Shown: piece after piece, positions 1 through 9,369 of the stretch
How positions within the stretch are numbered: the stretch's first letter is position 1
How the letters are laid out: each line of letters starts with the position of its first letter
Assembly: GCA_963727915.1 (NCBI GenBank)
Contig: CAVSID010000001.1
Coordinates: 62,001-126,000, forward strand
Reading direction: 5' to 3'
Source: CAWAND01 sp963727915
Lineage (GTDB): Bacteria; Chloroflexota; Anaerolineae; Anaerolineales; E44-bin32
Length of the DNA stretch: 64,000 nt
Notes under the pieces: model-generated
What the model saw: only the letters and a program-made list of their open reading frames with translations
What the model was told of the DNA's origin: nothing
Databases searched by the model: none
Translations under genes and position numbers: made by a program

Positions 1-1
1 C

Positions 2-823
2 TTGGACCGACACCCGGTCTTCTCTGCCGTCGGACTTCGGGTTGATCTCATGCGCGCCGTGGCGCGCCAATACCAGACCCCGACCGGTCAAGAGGGCCCG
101 CCGGATGAGCTCCGACTGGATGCTCTGGGCAAGTCTACGGTGGGCGTGGGCAACGACGGCCCGGCGGACATCGAACCCCTCCAACGCCAACTGCTCTTCT
201 TCCTGGCCGACCGCCAGCCGGTGGAACGCGACCAGATCCTCGAGAACGTTCTGGCCGGACAGCCCTCTGGGACGGAAGGTCTCCAGTCTTTACACGGCAA
301 CCCACAGTCTCAAGCGCTCGCTCGGCAGAGACGTGATCGCCAATGAGGGGTCGTTGTATCGGCTCAAGCCGGACCAGCCGGTCCGCTACGATGTCGCCGC
401 CTTCGCGGCCGAAGCGGATATCGGGCTGGGCATGGCCAACGGGGACCCGCGCCGGCTGTTCGCCCTCCATCAGGCGCTTGGAGAGGTACGGTGGAGACTT
501 CTTGCCCGAGTTTTCCGCCGAGTGGGTCATCGAGAGGCGACGCGAATTGGAGCGAACCTACCTTCAGGTGCTCACCGAACACGCCGCCGAGAGCGAAGTC
601 CCACGGCCAGGTCGAGCGCTCGCTCCAGAGTCTGGTCAAGGCGCTGGCCATCGATCCGTTGCGCGATGATCTCAATTACCGCTACCTGGACGTCCTGGGA
701 AGACTGGGCAGGCGCAACCAGGTCATCGCCCACTACCAGAGATACATCCGCCGCCTAGCGGACGAGCTCGGACTCGATCCTCCCGAGACCACCCAGCGAC
801 TTTACGAGCAAATCATCAGCTGA
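2..823 (+). CDS. BTAD-domain transcriptional activator (SARP/AfsR-like), frame-broken, probably 5'-incomplete
   Basis: The locus reads as one bacterial-transcriptional-activation-domain regulator only if three frame changes are made. LQRQLLFFLADRQPVERDQI lies in one frame (about 180-250). SLYRLKPDQPVRYDVAAFAA follows in the next (to about 480), then GDFLPEFSAEWVIERRRELE in the third (to about 590), and the first frame returns for the C-terminal TPR-like helices, which end in ADELGLDPPETTQRLYEQI. This order, a winged-helix DNA-binding segment followed by a TPR-like BTAD, is the SARP pattern. The true N-terminus may lie outside the window. The breaks resemble those in essential genes here, so sequence error is likelier than decay, but real pseudogenisation cannot be excluded. 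Confidence 0.7.
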
Positions 824-1093
824 TCTCTCCACCCAGCTTTTCGAACTGCCCCCGCCCCCAACGGATTTGCCACCCGCGCAAGTTGAGGAAATCCTGAGGG
901 GTGATTTCGTATTCTGGCTCTGAAATCAGAGTTTAGTGGAGGTTGCCAGAATGCCAAGCGAAGGCGGCGGATCAGGCTAGTCGGCGAAATTCAGCCAAGA
1001 AGAATGAGGGCAGGGGGCCCTCTGGCAGCGAACCCCACGCTGCCATCTTCTTTTGAATTAGGCAGGGCCCCTGATGAAGGAGGAGGAAGTCAC

Positions 1094-1385
1094 ATGTTGC
1101 GGTCATTGGATCACATGCTCGGGAGATCAACGTTCGACCCCGGTATCCGCTCTGGCTTACGATGCCGGTGAAGTCGCCAACTTGCTGGAGGAATTCAACT
1201 TCCCCAGCACGGTTCGCAAGAGCTTGAGTGAACTGGAGGCGAATTCTTTCGATTCGTTCGCCCTTCAGGCGTACCAGTGGATCCTCAATCACACCGGCCC
1301 GGGTGACGCTGGGCCGGATCCGTGGCCAACACAGGGTCTGCCTGAGGTTCCCATGCGAGCGGAACGTCGCGGCCAAGCCGCCTAA
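1094..1385 (+). CDS. Small protein of about 97 aa downstream of the BTAD regulator, frame-broken
   Basis: A strong GGAGGAGG ribosome-binding site (about 1079-1088) precedes ATG 1094. The first frame gives MLRSLDHMLGRSTFDPGIRS; one indel near 1160 is needed to enter the frame that continues DAGEVANLLEEFNFPSTVRK and FDSFALQAYQWIL and stops at 1385. The pattern is FDPxxR, then an acidic helix, F-x-F, a Leu-rich helix and a final FA-x(3)-YQW segment. It weakly recalls the short Os1348/NHLP-clan peptides found in Chloroflexota, but there is no leader/core junction I can defend. I do not recognise it with certainty. It may form a unit with the regulator upstream. Confidence 0.45.
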
Positions 1386-2016
1386 GGCCCATCCCCATCC
1401 CACCTCGACCAGCGGCGCGACATGTCCGGTCCCACGCCCACAAGCCAAAGCGCCTGATCGCCGTCCATGGATCAGGCGCGAACGGTTTCCTTTGGGCAGG
1501 TTGCTGGGCACACGCCGGTTCACGCTAGAGCGGCTATGGCGGATCGGAAATCGGTTCAAGGCTCGGATGAGCTGGATGATGAACCCGGCCGAGCTCTCGA
1601 GCGGCCCTGTTCGGAACTTCCCAGCACCTGATGGCTGTGACTGACTCCAACCGGCGGGGAACACAGCTGGTGCGCGCCAAGCTCTTAGACGACGTGCGCC
1701 AGCGATTGGTGCCCACCAACCTGTTGATCGGAAGATGGCTCAGGGTCATCCAGCGGTAGGACTGGCTGCCACCCTCAATCGACCGCCCATGTTGACCATC
1801 GCCTTACAGGCTGCGCCAAGGCCAACCAACCTTCTCGCTTGTGACACATTTCACAAAGTCAATCGTGATCTGACAAACTTCACGCGACCTGATGACGGCT
1901 GTCTCTTGCGTGCGCTGGTCAGTGTTGACTAGTATGGTAGCGATGCGCTGCGGCCGGGGACCCAGCCTCCGCGCCGGCAAGACAGCACTTTCCTTCCTCC
2001 AGGAGCGAAACCGACC
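1386..2016. other. Intergenic stretch without a convincing gene
   Basis: About 630 bases. Open frames on both strands are short or lack any recognisable protein pattern or good ribosome-binding site. The one clear signal is the CRP-type palindrome at 1840-1855. A ribosome-binding site for the next gene lies at about 2000-2006. Confidence 0.5.
1840..1855. promoter_or_regulatory. CRP/FNR-type palindrome, perfect TGTGA-N6-TCACA
   Basis: The core TGTGA-CACATT-TCACA is flanked by CT and AA, giving 13 of 14 positions of the window-wide consensus TTTGTGA-N6-TCACAAA. It lies about 160 bp upstream of the YhfC-type gene. Binding by a CRP-family regulator is inferred; no such regulator is encoded in this window. 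Confidence 0.7.
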
Positions 2017-2854
2017 ATGGTCGACGTCTTGATGGCTCTCTCAAGTGGGTTCTCGGTATCACCTGCCGGCCAGGAAATTAGCCGTACGTTCTCGTCCCGG
2101 GAATCGGCATGCTCTTCGTCGGCCTGGGTTTCTTGGTCTACGCCTGGCGGCGAAAGCTGGGCATGGGGTACGCTGCCTTCGGCGGGCTGGCTTGGATCAT
2201 CTCGGTCGCCCTGAAGTTCGCCTGGGCGATAACCATGAATGGTGCCATCTACAACATATTGACCTCCCGCCTCCCGGCCTCAATCGGAGCGCCCGTTTTC
2301 TACGTCTATGTCGGCCTGTTAACCGGCGTGTTTGAAGTAGCGCTGGTCTGGGTCGTGTTGCGCCGAATCAGATGGGGCGGCCTCGTGGAATCAGGCACTG
2401 TCGTTTGGGATCGGCTTCGGCGCGGGTGGAGGCGATCCTGCTTGGGGCGTCATCCCTCGCCGGCGCACTGACTGTCCTGCTGGCCCCCGATCAGGTCCCG
2501 GCGGAGATGCTGGCTCAGTTTGCCGTGGCCAACAATCCCCTTTACGGCGCCGCGCCCATCGTCGAACGCGCCGCCACGATCATGGTACATATCCTGTCCT
2601 CCGGCTTGATCTTCTACGCCATCGCGACCGGCTTTCGGCGCCCGGTCTGGTTGGGGATTATCTACAAGACCGCCCTCGACAGCGTGGCCGCCTTCTCCCA
2701 GCTCTGGGGCGTGAACACCCTGGGCCGCATATGGACGATTGAAGCGATCATTATCTTGTTTGGGTTGGTTGGCTGGTGGGGCACGCGCTGGCTCGCCGAA
2801 CATTATCCTGAGGCGGCTCAGAAGCCTCCCCTGGAAACCGCACCTATCGGCTGA
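2017..2854 (+). CDS. YhfC-family membrane protein (putative glutamic-type intramembrane protease), frame-broken
   Basis: ATG 2017 follows CCAGGAGCG. The protein is recovered across three frame changes, near 2100, 2388 and 2427. Segments in order are GMLFVGLGFLVYAW, a run of hydrophobic helices (GYAAFGGLAWIISVALKFAW, FYVYVGLLTGVFEVALVWVV), then GIGFGAG followed by VEAILLG, then ERAATIMVHILSSG, and finally IWTIEAIIILFGLVGWWGTRW. A Gly-rich stretch leading into EA, and E-x(7)-H inside predicted helices, are hallmarks of the YhfC/PF10086 family, whose members include predicted glutamic intramembrane proteases. It is an integral membrane protein; its substrate is unknown. Confidence 0.65.
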
Positions 2855-2877
2855 CACTTACGTAAGGAGGACAACCG

Positions 2878-3396
2878 ATGTCGCAACCCATCCTCGTGGC
2901 TTATGCCACAAAGCATGGCGCCACGATGGGCATCGCCTCGATCATCGCTGAGGAACTGCGCAAATCGGGCCTGGAAGTCGAAGTCCACCCCGTGGCCCAG
3001 GTTCAGGATCCATCGGGCTACGCAGCGGTGATACTTGGCAGCGCCGTGTATGTGGGGCAATGGCGGCAGGAAGCGGTCAGCTTTCTCGAAGCCCATGCCG
3101 ACGCCCTCGCCGAACGCCCCGTCTGGATCTTCTCCAGCGGGCCAACGGGCGAGGGCGACCCAGTCGAGCTTCTCCACGGGGTCATCCTGCCCGAGAAGAT
3201 CCAGCCGCTCGTCGATCGGATCAAGCCGCGCCAGGTCACCGTCTTCCACGGCGAGCTTGACCCGGAGGAGCTGGGTTTCGGCGAACGGTTGATCATCAGG
3301 GGCGTCAAGGCGCCTACGGGAGACTTCCGCGACTGGGACAGCATCTCGGCCTGGGCCTCCTCCATAGCTGATACCCTCAAACCTGAGACTGCCTAG
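2878..3396 (+). CDS. Flavodoxin-domain protein (HemG/FldA-like)
   Basis: The 172-aa protein starts at ATG 2878 after AAGGAGG. It opens with ILVAYATKHGATMGIASII, the flavodoxin phosphate-binding loop for FMN. The middle segment VILGSAVYVGQWRQEAVSFL and the WIFSSGPTGEG loop match the flavodoxin fold of menaquinone-dependent protoporphyrinogen oxidase (HemG-like) proteins. It is cytosolic, with no signal peptide or membrane segment. It probably acts as a short-chain electron carrier or oxidoreductase; a haem role is not shown by the context. It is 23 bp downstream of the YhfC-type gene and may be co-transcribed with it. Confidence 0.8.
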   Translation: MSQPILVAYATKHGATMGIASIIAEELRKSGLEVEVHPVAQVQDPSGYAAVILGSAVYVGQWRQEAVSFLEAHADALAERPVWIFSSGPTGEGDPVELLHGVILPEKIQPLVDRIKPRQVTVFHGELDPEELGFGERLIIRGVKAPTGDFRDWDSISAWASSIADTLKPETA

Positions 3397-3641
3397 CCTG
3401 GGCAAGCCTCTGGATCGGGCTCAGCCTCCCCGGAAGGTTGGGTAGCCAGAGTCTCTGGGTACCAGCCTGTCCGCCACTCCCTTGGCAAGGCCTCCCCGAA
3501 GGCCCACGAGGGACCGCCGGGGTCTTGGCCGCATCGCCGCTGTTGGGTGTTTGCCGCCTGGCCCGCCTATGCGACAATGCCCCCGGATCGCGTAACCCAT
3601 GGCCCCGAACCGGCTGTATGCTTTCGATTGGGAGGCGGAGA

Positions 3642-4103
3642 GTGAAGAGCATTCTTTTGGTCGGAGTCCTTGCGGCCATCGCCACCGGTGTGGCCGTCGG
3701 CATTCAGTCGGCGCTGAGTAGCCGCATCGGGCCCCTCATCGGTGATCTTCGTACGGGCTTGATGATGAATCTGATTGGGGGATCGTTGGCGGGTGTAATC
3801 GTCGCCGGCTTCGTGCTCCGGGGCGGCACCGGGATACTGCGTCCGCCTCGACCTGCTCTGCTCATGCTCCTGGTGGCCGGTGCGCTCGGGATTGTGATCA
3901 TCACCGGGGTTGCCTTCGCGTTCCAAAGGATCGGCGTGGCGGCGGGCATCGCCAGTCTGGTCCTGGGACAGCTCGCCATCTCGATGATCGCTGACACCAC
4001 GGGTTTTGGCGGCGTTGCGCCCATCCCCCTGACACCTTCACGGGTGATTGGCGGGTTTGTCATGCTGGCGGCGGTCTATCTCATGCTTCCGAGAAACACG
4101 TGA
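3642..4103 (+). CDS. YdcZ-type DMT-family membrane transporter
   Basis: I chose GTG 3642 because GGGAGG lies six bases upstream; an in-frame ATG at 3618 lacks one. The protein (about 153 aa) has five hydrophobic helices. It begins ILLVGVLAAIATGVAVGIQS, then LSSRIGPLIGDLRTG, and ends GFVMLAAVYLMLP. This is the five-helix half-transporter architecture of the YdcZ (PF04657) branch of the drug/metabolite transporter superfamily. Such proteins usually work as dimers or with a paralogue. Its substrate is unknown. Confidence 0.75.
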   Translation: MKSILLVGVLAAIATGVAVGIQSALSSRIGPLIGDLRTGLMMNLIGGSLAGVIVAGFVLRGGTGILRPPRPALLMLLVAGALGIVIITGVAFAFQRIGVAAGIASLVLGQLAISMIADTTGFGGVAPIPLTPSRVIGGFVMLAAVYLMLPRNT

Positions 4104-4155
4104 CCTGGCTCGCCTGCCGAAATCAAACCCGACATGCGCGGTGAGTGATTCCCAG

Positions 4156-4644
4156 ATGGCCCAGGATGACATCCGCGTGCACGTGGCAGCGCCCGACGAT
4201 CTGCCCTGGGCGGAGGCTATCGTCAGCCGCCATTTTGGCTCTACAGAGGTCGTCTCGCGGGGGAAGCTTCATCGCGTGCGGCATCTACCCGGTTTGGTTG
4301 CTGAATACCGCCGTACGCCCGCCGGCCTTCTTCTATACCGGCCTGATGACGATGGGATCGAAATTGTGGTTCTCATTGCCGAGCTGGAACGCCAGGGCAT
4401 CGCCACCCGTCTTGTCGAATCCCTTCGCCAACATGCCATCTCGACAGGCTGTCGCAGAATATGGCTCGTCACGACGAATGACAATTTGGATGCGATCGCC
4501 TTCTACCGAGCGACTGGATGGCACCAGGCGGCAATTCACACAGGCGCCGTCCGAGTGTCGCGCCGCCTCAAGCCACAGATCCCCGAATTTGGCCTTTCGG
4601 GCTTACCGATCGAAGACGAGATTGAGTTCGTTCTCGAGCTCTAG
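4156..4644 (+). CDS. GNAT-family N-acetyltransferase
   Basis: The protein has about 162 aa. The acetyl-CoA binding region reads IVVLIAELERQGIATRLVES, matching motif A (R/Q-x-x-G-x-G/A) with its first glycine kept as QGIATR. LVTTNDNLDAIAFYRATGW is the typical motif B region. It is a cytosolic acyl-transferase of unknown substrate. The start could be ATG 4156 or GTG 4141; neither has a strong ribosome-binding site. It lies about 50 bp after the YdcZ-type gene and converges on the S10 peptidase. Confidence 0.75.
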   Translation: MAQDDIRVHVAAPDDLPWAEAIVSRHFGSTEVVSRGKLHRVRHLPGLVAEYRRTPAGLLLYRPDDDGIEIVVLIAELERQGIATRLVESLRQHAISTGCRRIWLVTTNDNLDAIAFYRATGWHQAAIHTGAVRVSRRLKPQIPEFGLSGLPIEDEIEFVLEL

Positions 4645-4718
4645 CAGACGTCAAGCAGGCAACCGTCACCCAATGTGTTGTTGCTCAGGGCTGGGCGCCC
4701 ACCGCTCAGTGCTTGAAA

Positions 4719-6203
4719 CTAGCTGCTGCTCTCCACGAATTTCGCCACATCTGAGTGAAAGGCCGCCAGCGATTGCCGGTCGAGGTAGAACATGTGGCCC
4801 GCCTGATAGAACTTGGTGGTGATGTTCGACCTCAGCTCGGAATCGACGTTCATGTGCGTGAGCATGTACCGGGTGGCGAAGTGCGGCGTGGCCAGGTCGT
4901 AGTAGCCCTGCGCGACAAATGTCTTCATGTAGGGATTCTTGGCAATCGCACTGCGCAGGGCCTCGCCCGTGTATGGAAGCTCACCCTTCTCCCACGCCCA
5001 CTTTTCGTTGACGTCCTCACTGAGCGGTTCATAGCTCATGTCCGTCTCCACCCCCAGCGCCCCACGCACATAGGCCATGAAGGCGGCCATAAAGGGTGGC
5101 AAAGCGGATGTGTTGGATGGGTCGAATTCCGGCTTTTCGGTGACCGCCAGCGCTTCCACGCCCTTGAACCTTGAATCCAACCGGCCGACACTCCGCTTCT
5201 CGAAGCGCAGGAGTTCCTTGCAGAATCGGAAGATGTCGATCCTGAGATTGGATCCCAGCACGTAATCGAGATCCAGACCGGTGTAGCGGGCAAGGATTTC
5301 GCCGACCGATTGGGCCTGTGAGTCATCCAATCGGTCCCCTTTCATCAGGGCCGCCGTGTACTCGGTCTCACACCAGGCTTCCACTTCTGAAAGAAGATCG
5401 CCCAGCTCCCGGGATTGAAGGTCATCCGCCAATTGATGATGGTACCACGCGGTAGCCGTGTAGGTGGGAACGAAGAGTTGGAACGGGAGGTCGTCTCCCT
5501 GTTCGAAGAAGATGGGCCTCAGGTTTAGCGCCGTGGACACGAGAACGATGCCGTTGAATGCGATGCCCTTGTCCACAAGATGTCCGGCCAGGCCAGCGGC
5601 TCGGGTGGTTCCGTAGCTCTCACCGGCCAGGAAAAGGGGTGAGCTCCAGCGTGTATAGCGGGTCAGGTACAGGCGGATGAACTCCCCCACCGACTCGACG
5701 TCACCCTTCACGCTCCAGAACTTCTTGTCCAGTTCTTCCTTGCTGGCGCGGCTGAAACCCGTCCCCACTGGATCGATGAAGACCAGATCGGTGAAATCCA
5801 GCCATGTGCCCTCATTCGGCTCCAGGCGGTACGGCGGGGCCGGCATCCAACCCTCATCCTGCATCACCACTCGCTGGGGGCCGAGGGCGCCCATGTGAAG
5901 CCAGATCGACGCCGAGCCCGGGCCGCCGTTGAAGGCGAAGGTCAGGGGTCTCCTGCCAGAATCCTCGGCGCCATCCAGCGTATACGCCGTGAAAAAGATC
6001 TCCGCCTCTGTCTCGCCAAACGCATCCGCCAGTGGGATAACGCCGCTCGTGGCTGTGTAGGCCAGGGTCCCACTCGTGAGCTTAAGCTGATGGTGCGTGA
6101 CCACAGGTTCGAGGCCCAGGAGACGGCGCTTCTTGACCTCGGTCTCTTTGGCCTCGGCAGGGGGCTTCTCGGCTGCAGAGTCTGTCTCGTCGTGATGGCT
6201 CAT
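4719..6203 (-). CDS. Serine carboxypeptidase, peptidase family S10
   Basis: The protein of about 494 aa starts at ATG 6203 behind GGAGAAAG. FAFNGGPGSASIWLHMG carries the oxyanion-hole NGGPG motif. LFLAGESYGTTRAAGLAG holds the nucleophile Ser in GESYG. GYYDLATPHFATRYML gives the catalytic Asp and AGHMFYLDRQ the catalytic His. The full triad is intact. The N-terminus is hydrophilic (MSHHDETDSAAEK), with no visible signal peptide, so the enzyme may be cytosolic or leave by another route. It removes C-terminal residues from peptides. It is a single-gene unit. Confidence 0.9.
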   Translation of the reverse strand: MSHHDETDSAAEKPPAEAKETEVKKRRLLGLEPVVTHHQLKLTSGTLAYTATSGVIPLADAFGETEAEIFFTAYTLDGAEDSGRRPLTFAFNGGPGSASIWLHMGALGPQRVVMQDEGWMPAPPYRLEPNEGTWLDFTDLVFIDPVGTGFSRASKEELDKKFWSVKGDVESVGEFIRLYLTRYTRWSSPLFLAGESYGTTRAAGLAGHLVDKGIAFNGIVLVSTALNLRPIFFEQGDDLPFQLFVPTYTATAWYHHQLADDLQSRELGDLLSEVEAWCETEYTAALMKGDRLDDSQAQSVGEILARYTGLDLDYVLGSNLRIDIFRFCKELLRFEKRSVGRLDSRFKGVEALAVTEKPEFDPSNTSALPPFMAAFMAYVRGALGVETDMSYEPLSEDVNEKWAWEKGELPYTGEALRSAIAKNPYMKTFVAQGYYDLATPHFATRYMLTHMNVDSELRSNITTKFYQAGHMFYLDRQSLAAFHSDVAKFVESSS

Positions 6204-6353
6204 GTCTTTCTCCGTCGGTTGATGGCGGCCAAGGGAATCGACCTCCTGCCAATAATACATCGCGCTCTGGGAGACGGCGTACGGGCACGGGGTCGCCGTG
6301 CCCGTACTGAGCGGACTGCAATTCTCGATCGGGAGACATCAGTCTGAAAGCTG

Positions 6354-7136
6354 CTACTCACTGCCTCCCGGATTCAACTTCTCGACCAGGCCCTGGATCA
6401 TATTCACCGGCACCGGGAAGATGATGGTGCTGTTCTTCTCAGTCGCAATCTCGGACAGGGTTTGAAGGTAGCGAAGCTGGATTGACACGGGCTGGCGGTT
6501 CATCAGCTCGGCGGCTTCAGCCAGGCGCTTGGCTGCCTCGAATTCGCCTTCGGCATGGACGATCTTGGCCCGCTTTTCGCGCTCGGCCTCGGCCTGTCGG
6601 GCCATGGACCGGATCATGGTTGGCGCCAGTTCGACGTCCTTGACCTCGACGATGCTCACCTTGATTCCCCACGGCTCGGTGTGTTCGTCGATGATCTCCT
6701 GCAGGCGGTGGTTGATGCTCTCGCGGTTGGACAGCAAGGTGTCCAATTCGGATTGGCCGATCACGTTGCGCAAGGTCGTCTGCGAAATGTTCCAGGTAGC
6801 CCGGCTGTAGTCCTCCACCTGGACCACGGCCGCATTGGGGTCGACGATGCGGAAGAAGACCACGGCGTTCACCTTGACGGTGACGTTGTCCATGGTGATC
6901 ATCTCTTGAGTCGGAATGTCGAGCGTTATCACCCGCAGGTCGATCTTGACCATCTTGTCAACCATGGGGATGATGAAGAACAGACCTGGCCCCTTGGCCC
7001 CAATCAAGCGTCCCAATCTGAAGATCACCCCGCGTTCATATTCCTTGACGATCTTGACTGCCGAGCTGAGAATGGCCAACAGAAGCAGGATCAGGACCAG
7101 CGTGGGTAGGCTGAGAACTTCGAAGATGCCGAGCAT
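6354..7136 (-). CDS. Slipin (SPFH/band 7 membrane protein)
   Basis: The 260-aa protein has an N-terminal membrane helix (LPTLVLILLLLAILSSAV), then EYERGVIFRLGRLIGAKGPG, the classic slipin/stomatin start of the SPFH domain. DLRVITLDIPTQEMITMDNV and VEVKDVELAPTMIRSMARQA follow, with a charged coiled coil AEAEREKRAKIVHAEGEFEA. The family forms oligomeric membrane-microdomain scaffolds. Slipins are often paired with an NfeD protein, but none is encoded next to it here. Confidence 0.9.
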   Translation of the reverse strand: MLGIFEVLSLPTLVLILLLLAILSSAVKIVKEYERGVIFRLGRLIGAKGPGLFFIIPMVDKMVKIDLRVITLDIPTQEMITMDNVTVKVNAVVFFRIVDPNAAVVQVEDYSRATWNISQTTLRNVIGQSELDTLLSNRESINHRLQEIIDEHTEPWGIKVSIVEVKDVELAPTMIRSMARQAEAEREKRAKIVHAEGEFEAAKRLAEAAELMNRQPVSIQLRYLQTLSEIATEKNSTIIFPVPVNMIQGLVEKLNPGGSE

Positions 7137-7279
7137 GGAGCCACCCCTTTCGGTGTTGGGCGATGGGCCGCGAGATTTGTCTCTGTCTATTATAGATGAC
7201 CCGGGATGGCGCCGTTATGCCCAAAGACCTTCTGGATACGATAGAATGTGCCAAGTTCACCAGCGAGGTTGGAGAGAAG

Positions 7280-7999
7280 ATGAGCAGACGAGCGGAAAGA
7301 CGTAAACAGCAGGAGACCTCCCAGCGCAACCGCCGATTGGCCTTCATCGCCATTGTGGCCGTGGCGGCGATTACCATCGTGGTTATCCTGATTCGTCAGG
7401 GCACCCCCGCCGGGGTGACGGGCGAGGTGATTGTCCCAACCCCGATCGACGCCCCGAGCGCTCAGGGCACAGCCATGGGCGACCCCAGTGCGCCGGTTCG
7501 TGTTGATGAGTTTTCAGACTATCAGTGCCCCTACTGCCGACAATTCCAAGAGACCACCTTGCCGCAGCTGGCGGCCAACGAGATCGCCAACGGCAAGGTT
7601 TATTTCGTCTACCATCCCTTTAGTTTCATCGGCCAGGAATCTCGAGATGCTGCCAATGCCGCATTCTGCGCCGGGGACCAGGGGAAGTTCTTTGAGTACT
7701 CAGAAACCCTTTTTGCCAACCAGGCCGGCGAGAATGTCGGTGCGTTTTCCCAAAGCCGGATTCAGGCGTTTGGCGAGGCACTTCAGCTCGACATGACGGC
7801 GTTCAATGCCTGCGTCTCCGGGAAACAGCATCAGAACGAAGTCAATCAGGAATACGCCACGGGTGTGGCGGCCGGGGTGCAATCTACCCCGAGCTTCTTG
7901 ATCAACAATAAACTGGTCACGGGCGCGTTGCCCTATGACCAGTTCCAGGCGCAAATTCAGTTAGCGCTGATCCAATCGGAAGCCAGCCCGACGCCCTAG
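7280..7999 (+). CDS. DsbA-family thiol oxidoreductase, membrane-anchored
   Basis: ATG 7280 (MSRRAERRKQQ) follows TTGGAGAGAAG. A basic N-terminus leads into one transmembrane helix (LAFIAIVAVAAITIVVILI), then an extracytoplasmic thioredoxin-fold domain with the active site CPYC in FSDYQCPYCRQFQ. A helical insert follows. TPSFLINNKLVTGALPYDQF contains the cis-Pro of DsbA/DsbG-like proteins. The likely role is oxidation or isomerisation of disulfides in exported proteins. It is convergent with the DUF554 gene, and the two stop codons overlap by 4 bp. Confidence 0.88.
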   Translation: MSRRAERRKQQETSQRNRRLAFIAIVAVAAITIVVILIRQGTPAGVTGEVIVPTPIDAPSAQGTAMGDPSAPVRVDEFSDYQCPYCRQFQETTLPQLAANEIANGKVYFVYHPFSFIGQESRDAANAAFCAGDQGKFFEYSETLFANQAGENVGAFSQSRIQAFGEALQLDMTAFNACVSGKQHQNEVNQEYATGVAAGVQSTPSFLINNKLVTGALPYDQFQAQIQLALIQSEASPTP

Positions 8000-8730
8000 C
8001 CCAGGCCCAGCCCTCGAAAGACCGGGGACAACCAGGCCACGATCTGAACCAACAGGGGAGCGATGACCAGCGCCGGCAGGAGATTGCTGGTGCGGATCCG
8101 CCGCAGCTCGAGCAGTGAGCTGATTGCCAGGCCGAGGATGATCAACCCGCCCACCGCTGTAAGCTCGGTCATCATCGCCTGCGTCAGGACCGCCTGGGCC
8201 TGCGCAGCCAGCAGGGCGATCGTGCCTTGATAGCCCAGGACGACAGCGGCCGAAAAGAGCACACCCACCCCCAGCGTTGAGGCGAAGGCCAGGCTGGCAA
8301 AGCCGTCCAGCATCGCTTTTACCGCCAGCAGGTGGTAGTCGCCGAGCAGGCCGTCCTGGATCGCTCCGACGATGGACAACGGCCCAACGCAGAACAGCAG
8401 GCTGGCCGTGACAAACCCCCGCACGAAATTGTGGCGATCGGCCAGCTCGGATTGATCGCCTGACCAGCGCGACTCAAGCCATCCACCGACGGCGTTCAAT
8501 CGGTCTTCGATCCTGAGCCATTCGCCGAGCACCCCACCGAGCAGAAGGCTGGCAACGTCGATCAATGGATTCTGCGTTTCGAGGAACATCTGCAGGCCGA
8601 GACCGGCCACAAACAAGCCCAGCGCCGCCAGCACCGTCTCGCGCAAGCGATCTGGCAGGCGGGCACCGAAAGCCAGCCCCAACCCGCCGCCGATGATGAC
8701 AGCGATCGTGTTGATCAACGTCCCGGTCAA
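7996..8730 (-). CDS. DUF554 integral membrane protein
   Basis: The start is set at TTG 8730, giving LTGTLINTIAVIIGGGLGLA, the usual beginning of DUF554 (YdfK/YqgA) proteins; a longer reading would run through the preceding gene. The TTG overlaps the TGA of the adenosyltransferase gene (TTGA), which suggests translational coupling. About seven hydrophobic segments are seen. Conserved-looking loops include LLLGGVLGEWLRIEDRL and GFVTASLLFCVGPLSIVGAI. The family is a probable transporter of unknown substrate. Confidence 0.82.
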   Translation of the reverse strand: MTGTLINTIAVIIGGGLGLAFGARLPDRLRETVLAALGLFVAGLGLQMFLETQNPLIDVASLLLGGVLGEWLRIEDRLNAVGGWLESRWSGDQSELADRHNFVRGFVTASLLFCVGPLSIVGAIQDGLLGDYHLLAVKAMLDGFASLAFASTLGVGVLFSAAVVLGYQGTIALLAAQAQAVLTQAMMTELTAVGGLIILGLAISSLLELRRIRTSNLLPALVIAPLLVQIVAWLSPVFRGLGLG

Positions 8731-9286
8731 CTGTCCGTATCCTTCGCCAAGGTTGGGCGGCCGAACCCCGAACGCTGGTTCTCCCACAGGGCGACCACGA
8801 AGCAAAACGACGACAGGCGGTTCAGATAGCGCAGCAGCTGCTGGTTCTTCACGTCACCTGAACGGATCAAACCGGACACAGCTCGTTCAGCCCGCCGGAC
8901 AACCGTCCGCGCCAGGTCGAAGTGCGCGCCGGGTACCGAATCTCCGCCCACGACGAACTCCTTCGGCATATCGATCTCGTCGCCGAAGGTAGCCACCTGT
9001 GCTTCGAGCCATGCGACCCGCGCCTCATCTATCGACCGGAAGGTTGCGGCGTTCTCCGGCGTGGCCGCCAGCTCGGCCATCAGGCCGTACAGATCGCGTT
9101 GGATGGTCAAGCGTCACTGTCGTTTACGACATCGGAGTCGGTCGAAGCCCGTGCCAGCCCCAGAGCCGCTTGCGCCTCATCAACGGCGCCGTAAGCCTCG
9201 GGCCGCGGCGAGTCTTTGGGGACCCGCTCGTCCCCCAACAGGGATGTCCATCCGTCGTCGCCACGCCCCGTGAAGTAGTCAGACAT
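8727..9286 (-). CDS. Cob(I)yrinic acid a,c-diamide adenosyltransferase, PduO type (frame-broken)
   Basis: The N-terminal part DYFTGRGDDGWTSLLGDERV followed by DSPRPEAYGAVDEAQAALGL is the PduO-type ATP-binding motif. It runs to 9107, then one base must be shifted at about 9108 to continue LTIQRDLYGLMAELAATPEN and LRYLNRLSSFCFVVALWENQ. Together they make a normal-length PduO of about 185 aa. The enzyme adenosylates cob(I)alamin to form coenzyme B12. The break falls at a TTGA overlap, so two separately translated halves are formally possible, but a sequence indel is likelier. Confidence 0.8.
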
Positions 9287-9369
9287 GGGCGGATTATATC
9301 CTTTTTGAACCTCCGAGCTTTCCGTGCTAAGATCGGACAAGGACCAGACAGAAGCGCGAGGGGGGAGCG

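Noticed and set aside
972..1664. Minus-strand open frame of 230 codons
   Set aside because: No recognisable protein pattern or ribosome-binding site, and it opposes the small protein with a strong plus-strand ribosome-binding site.
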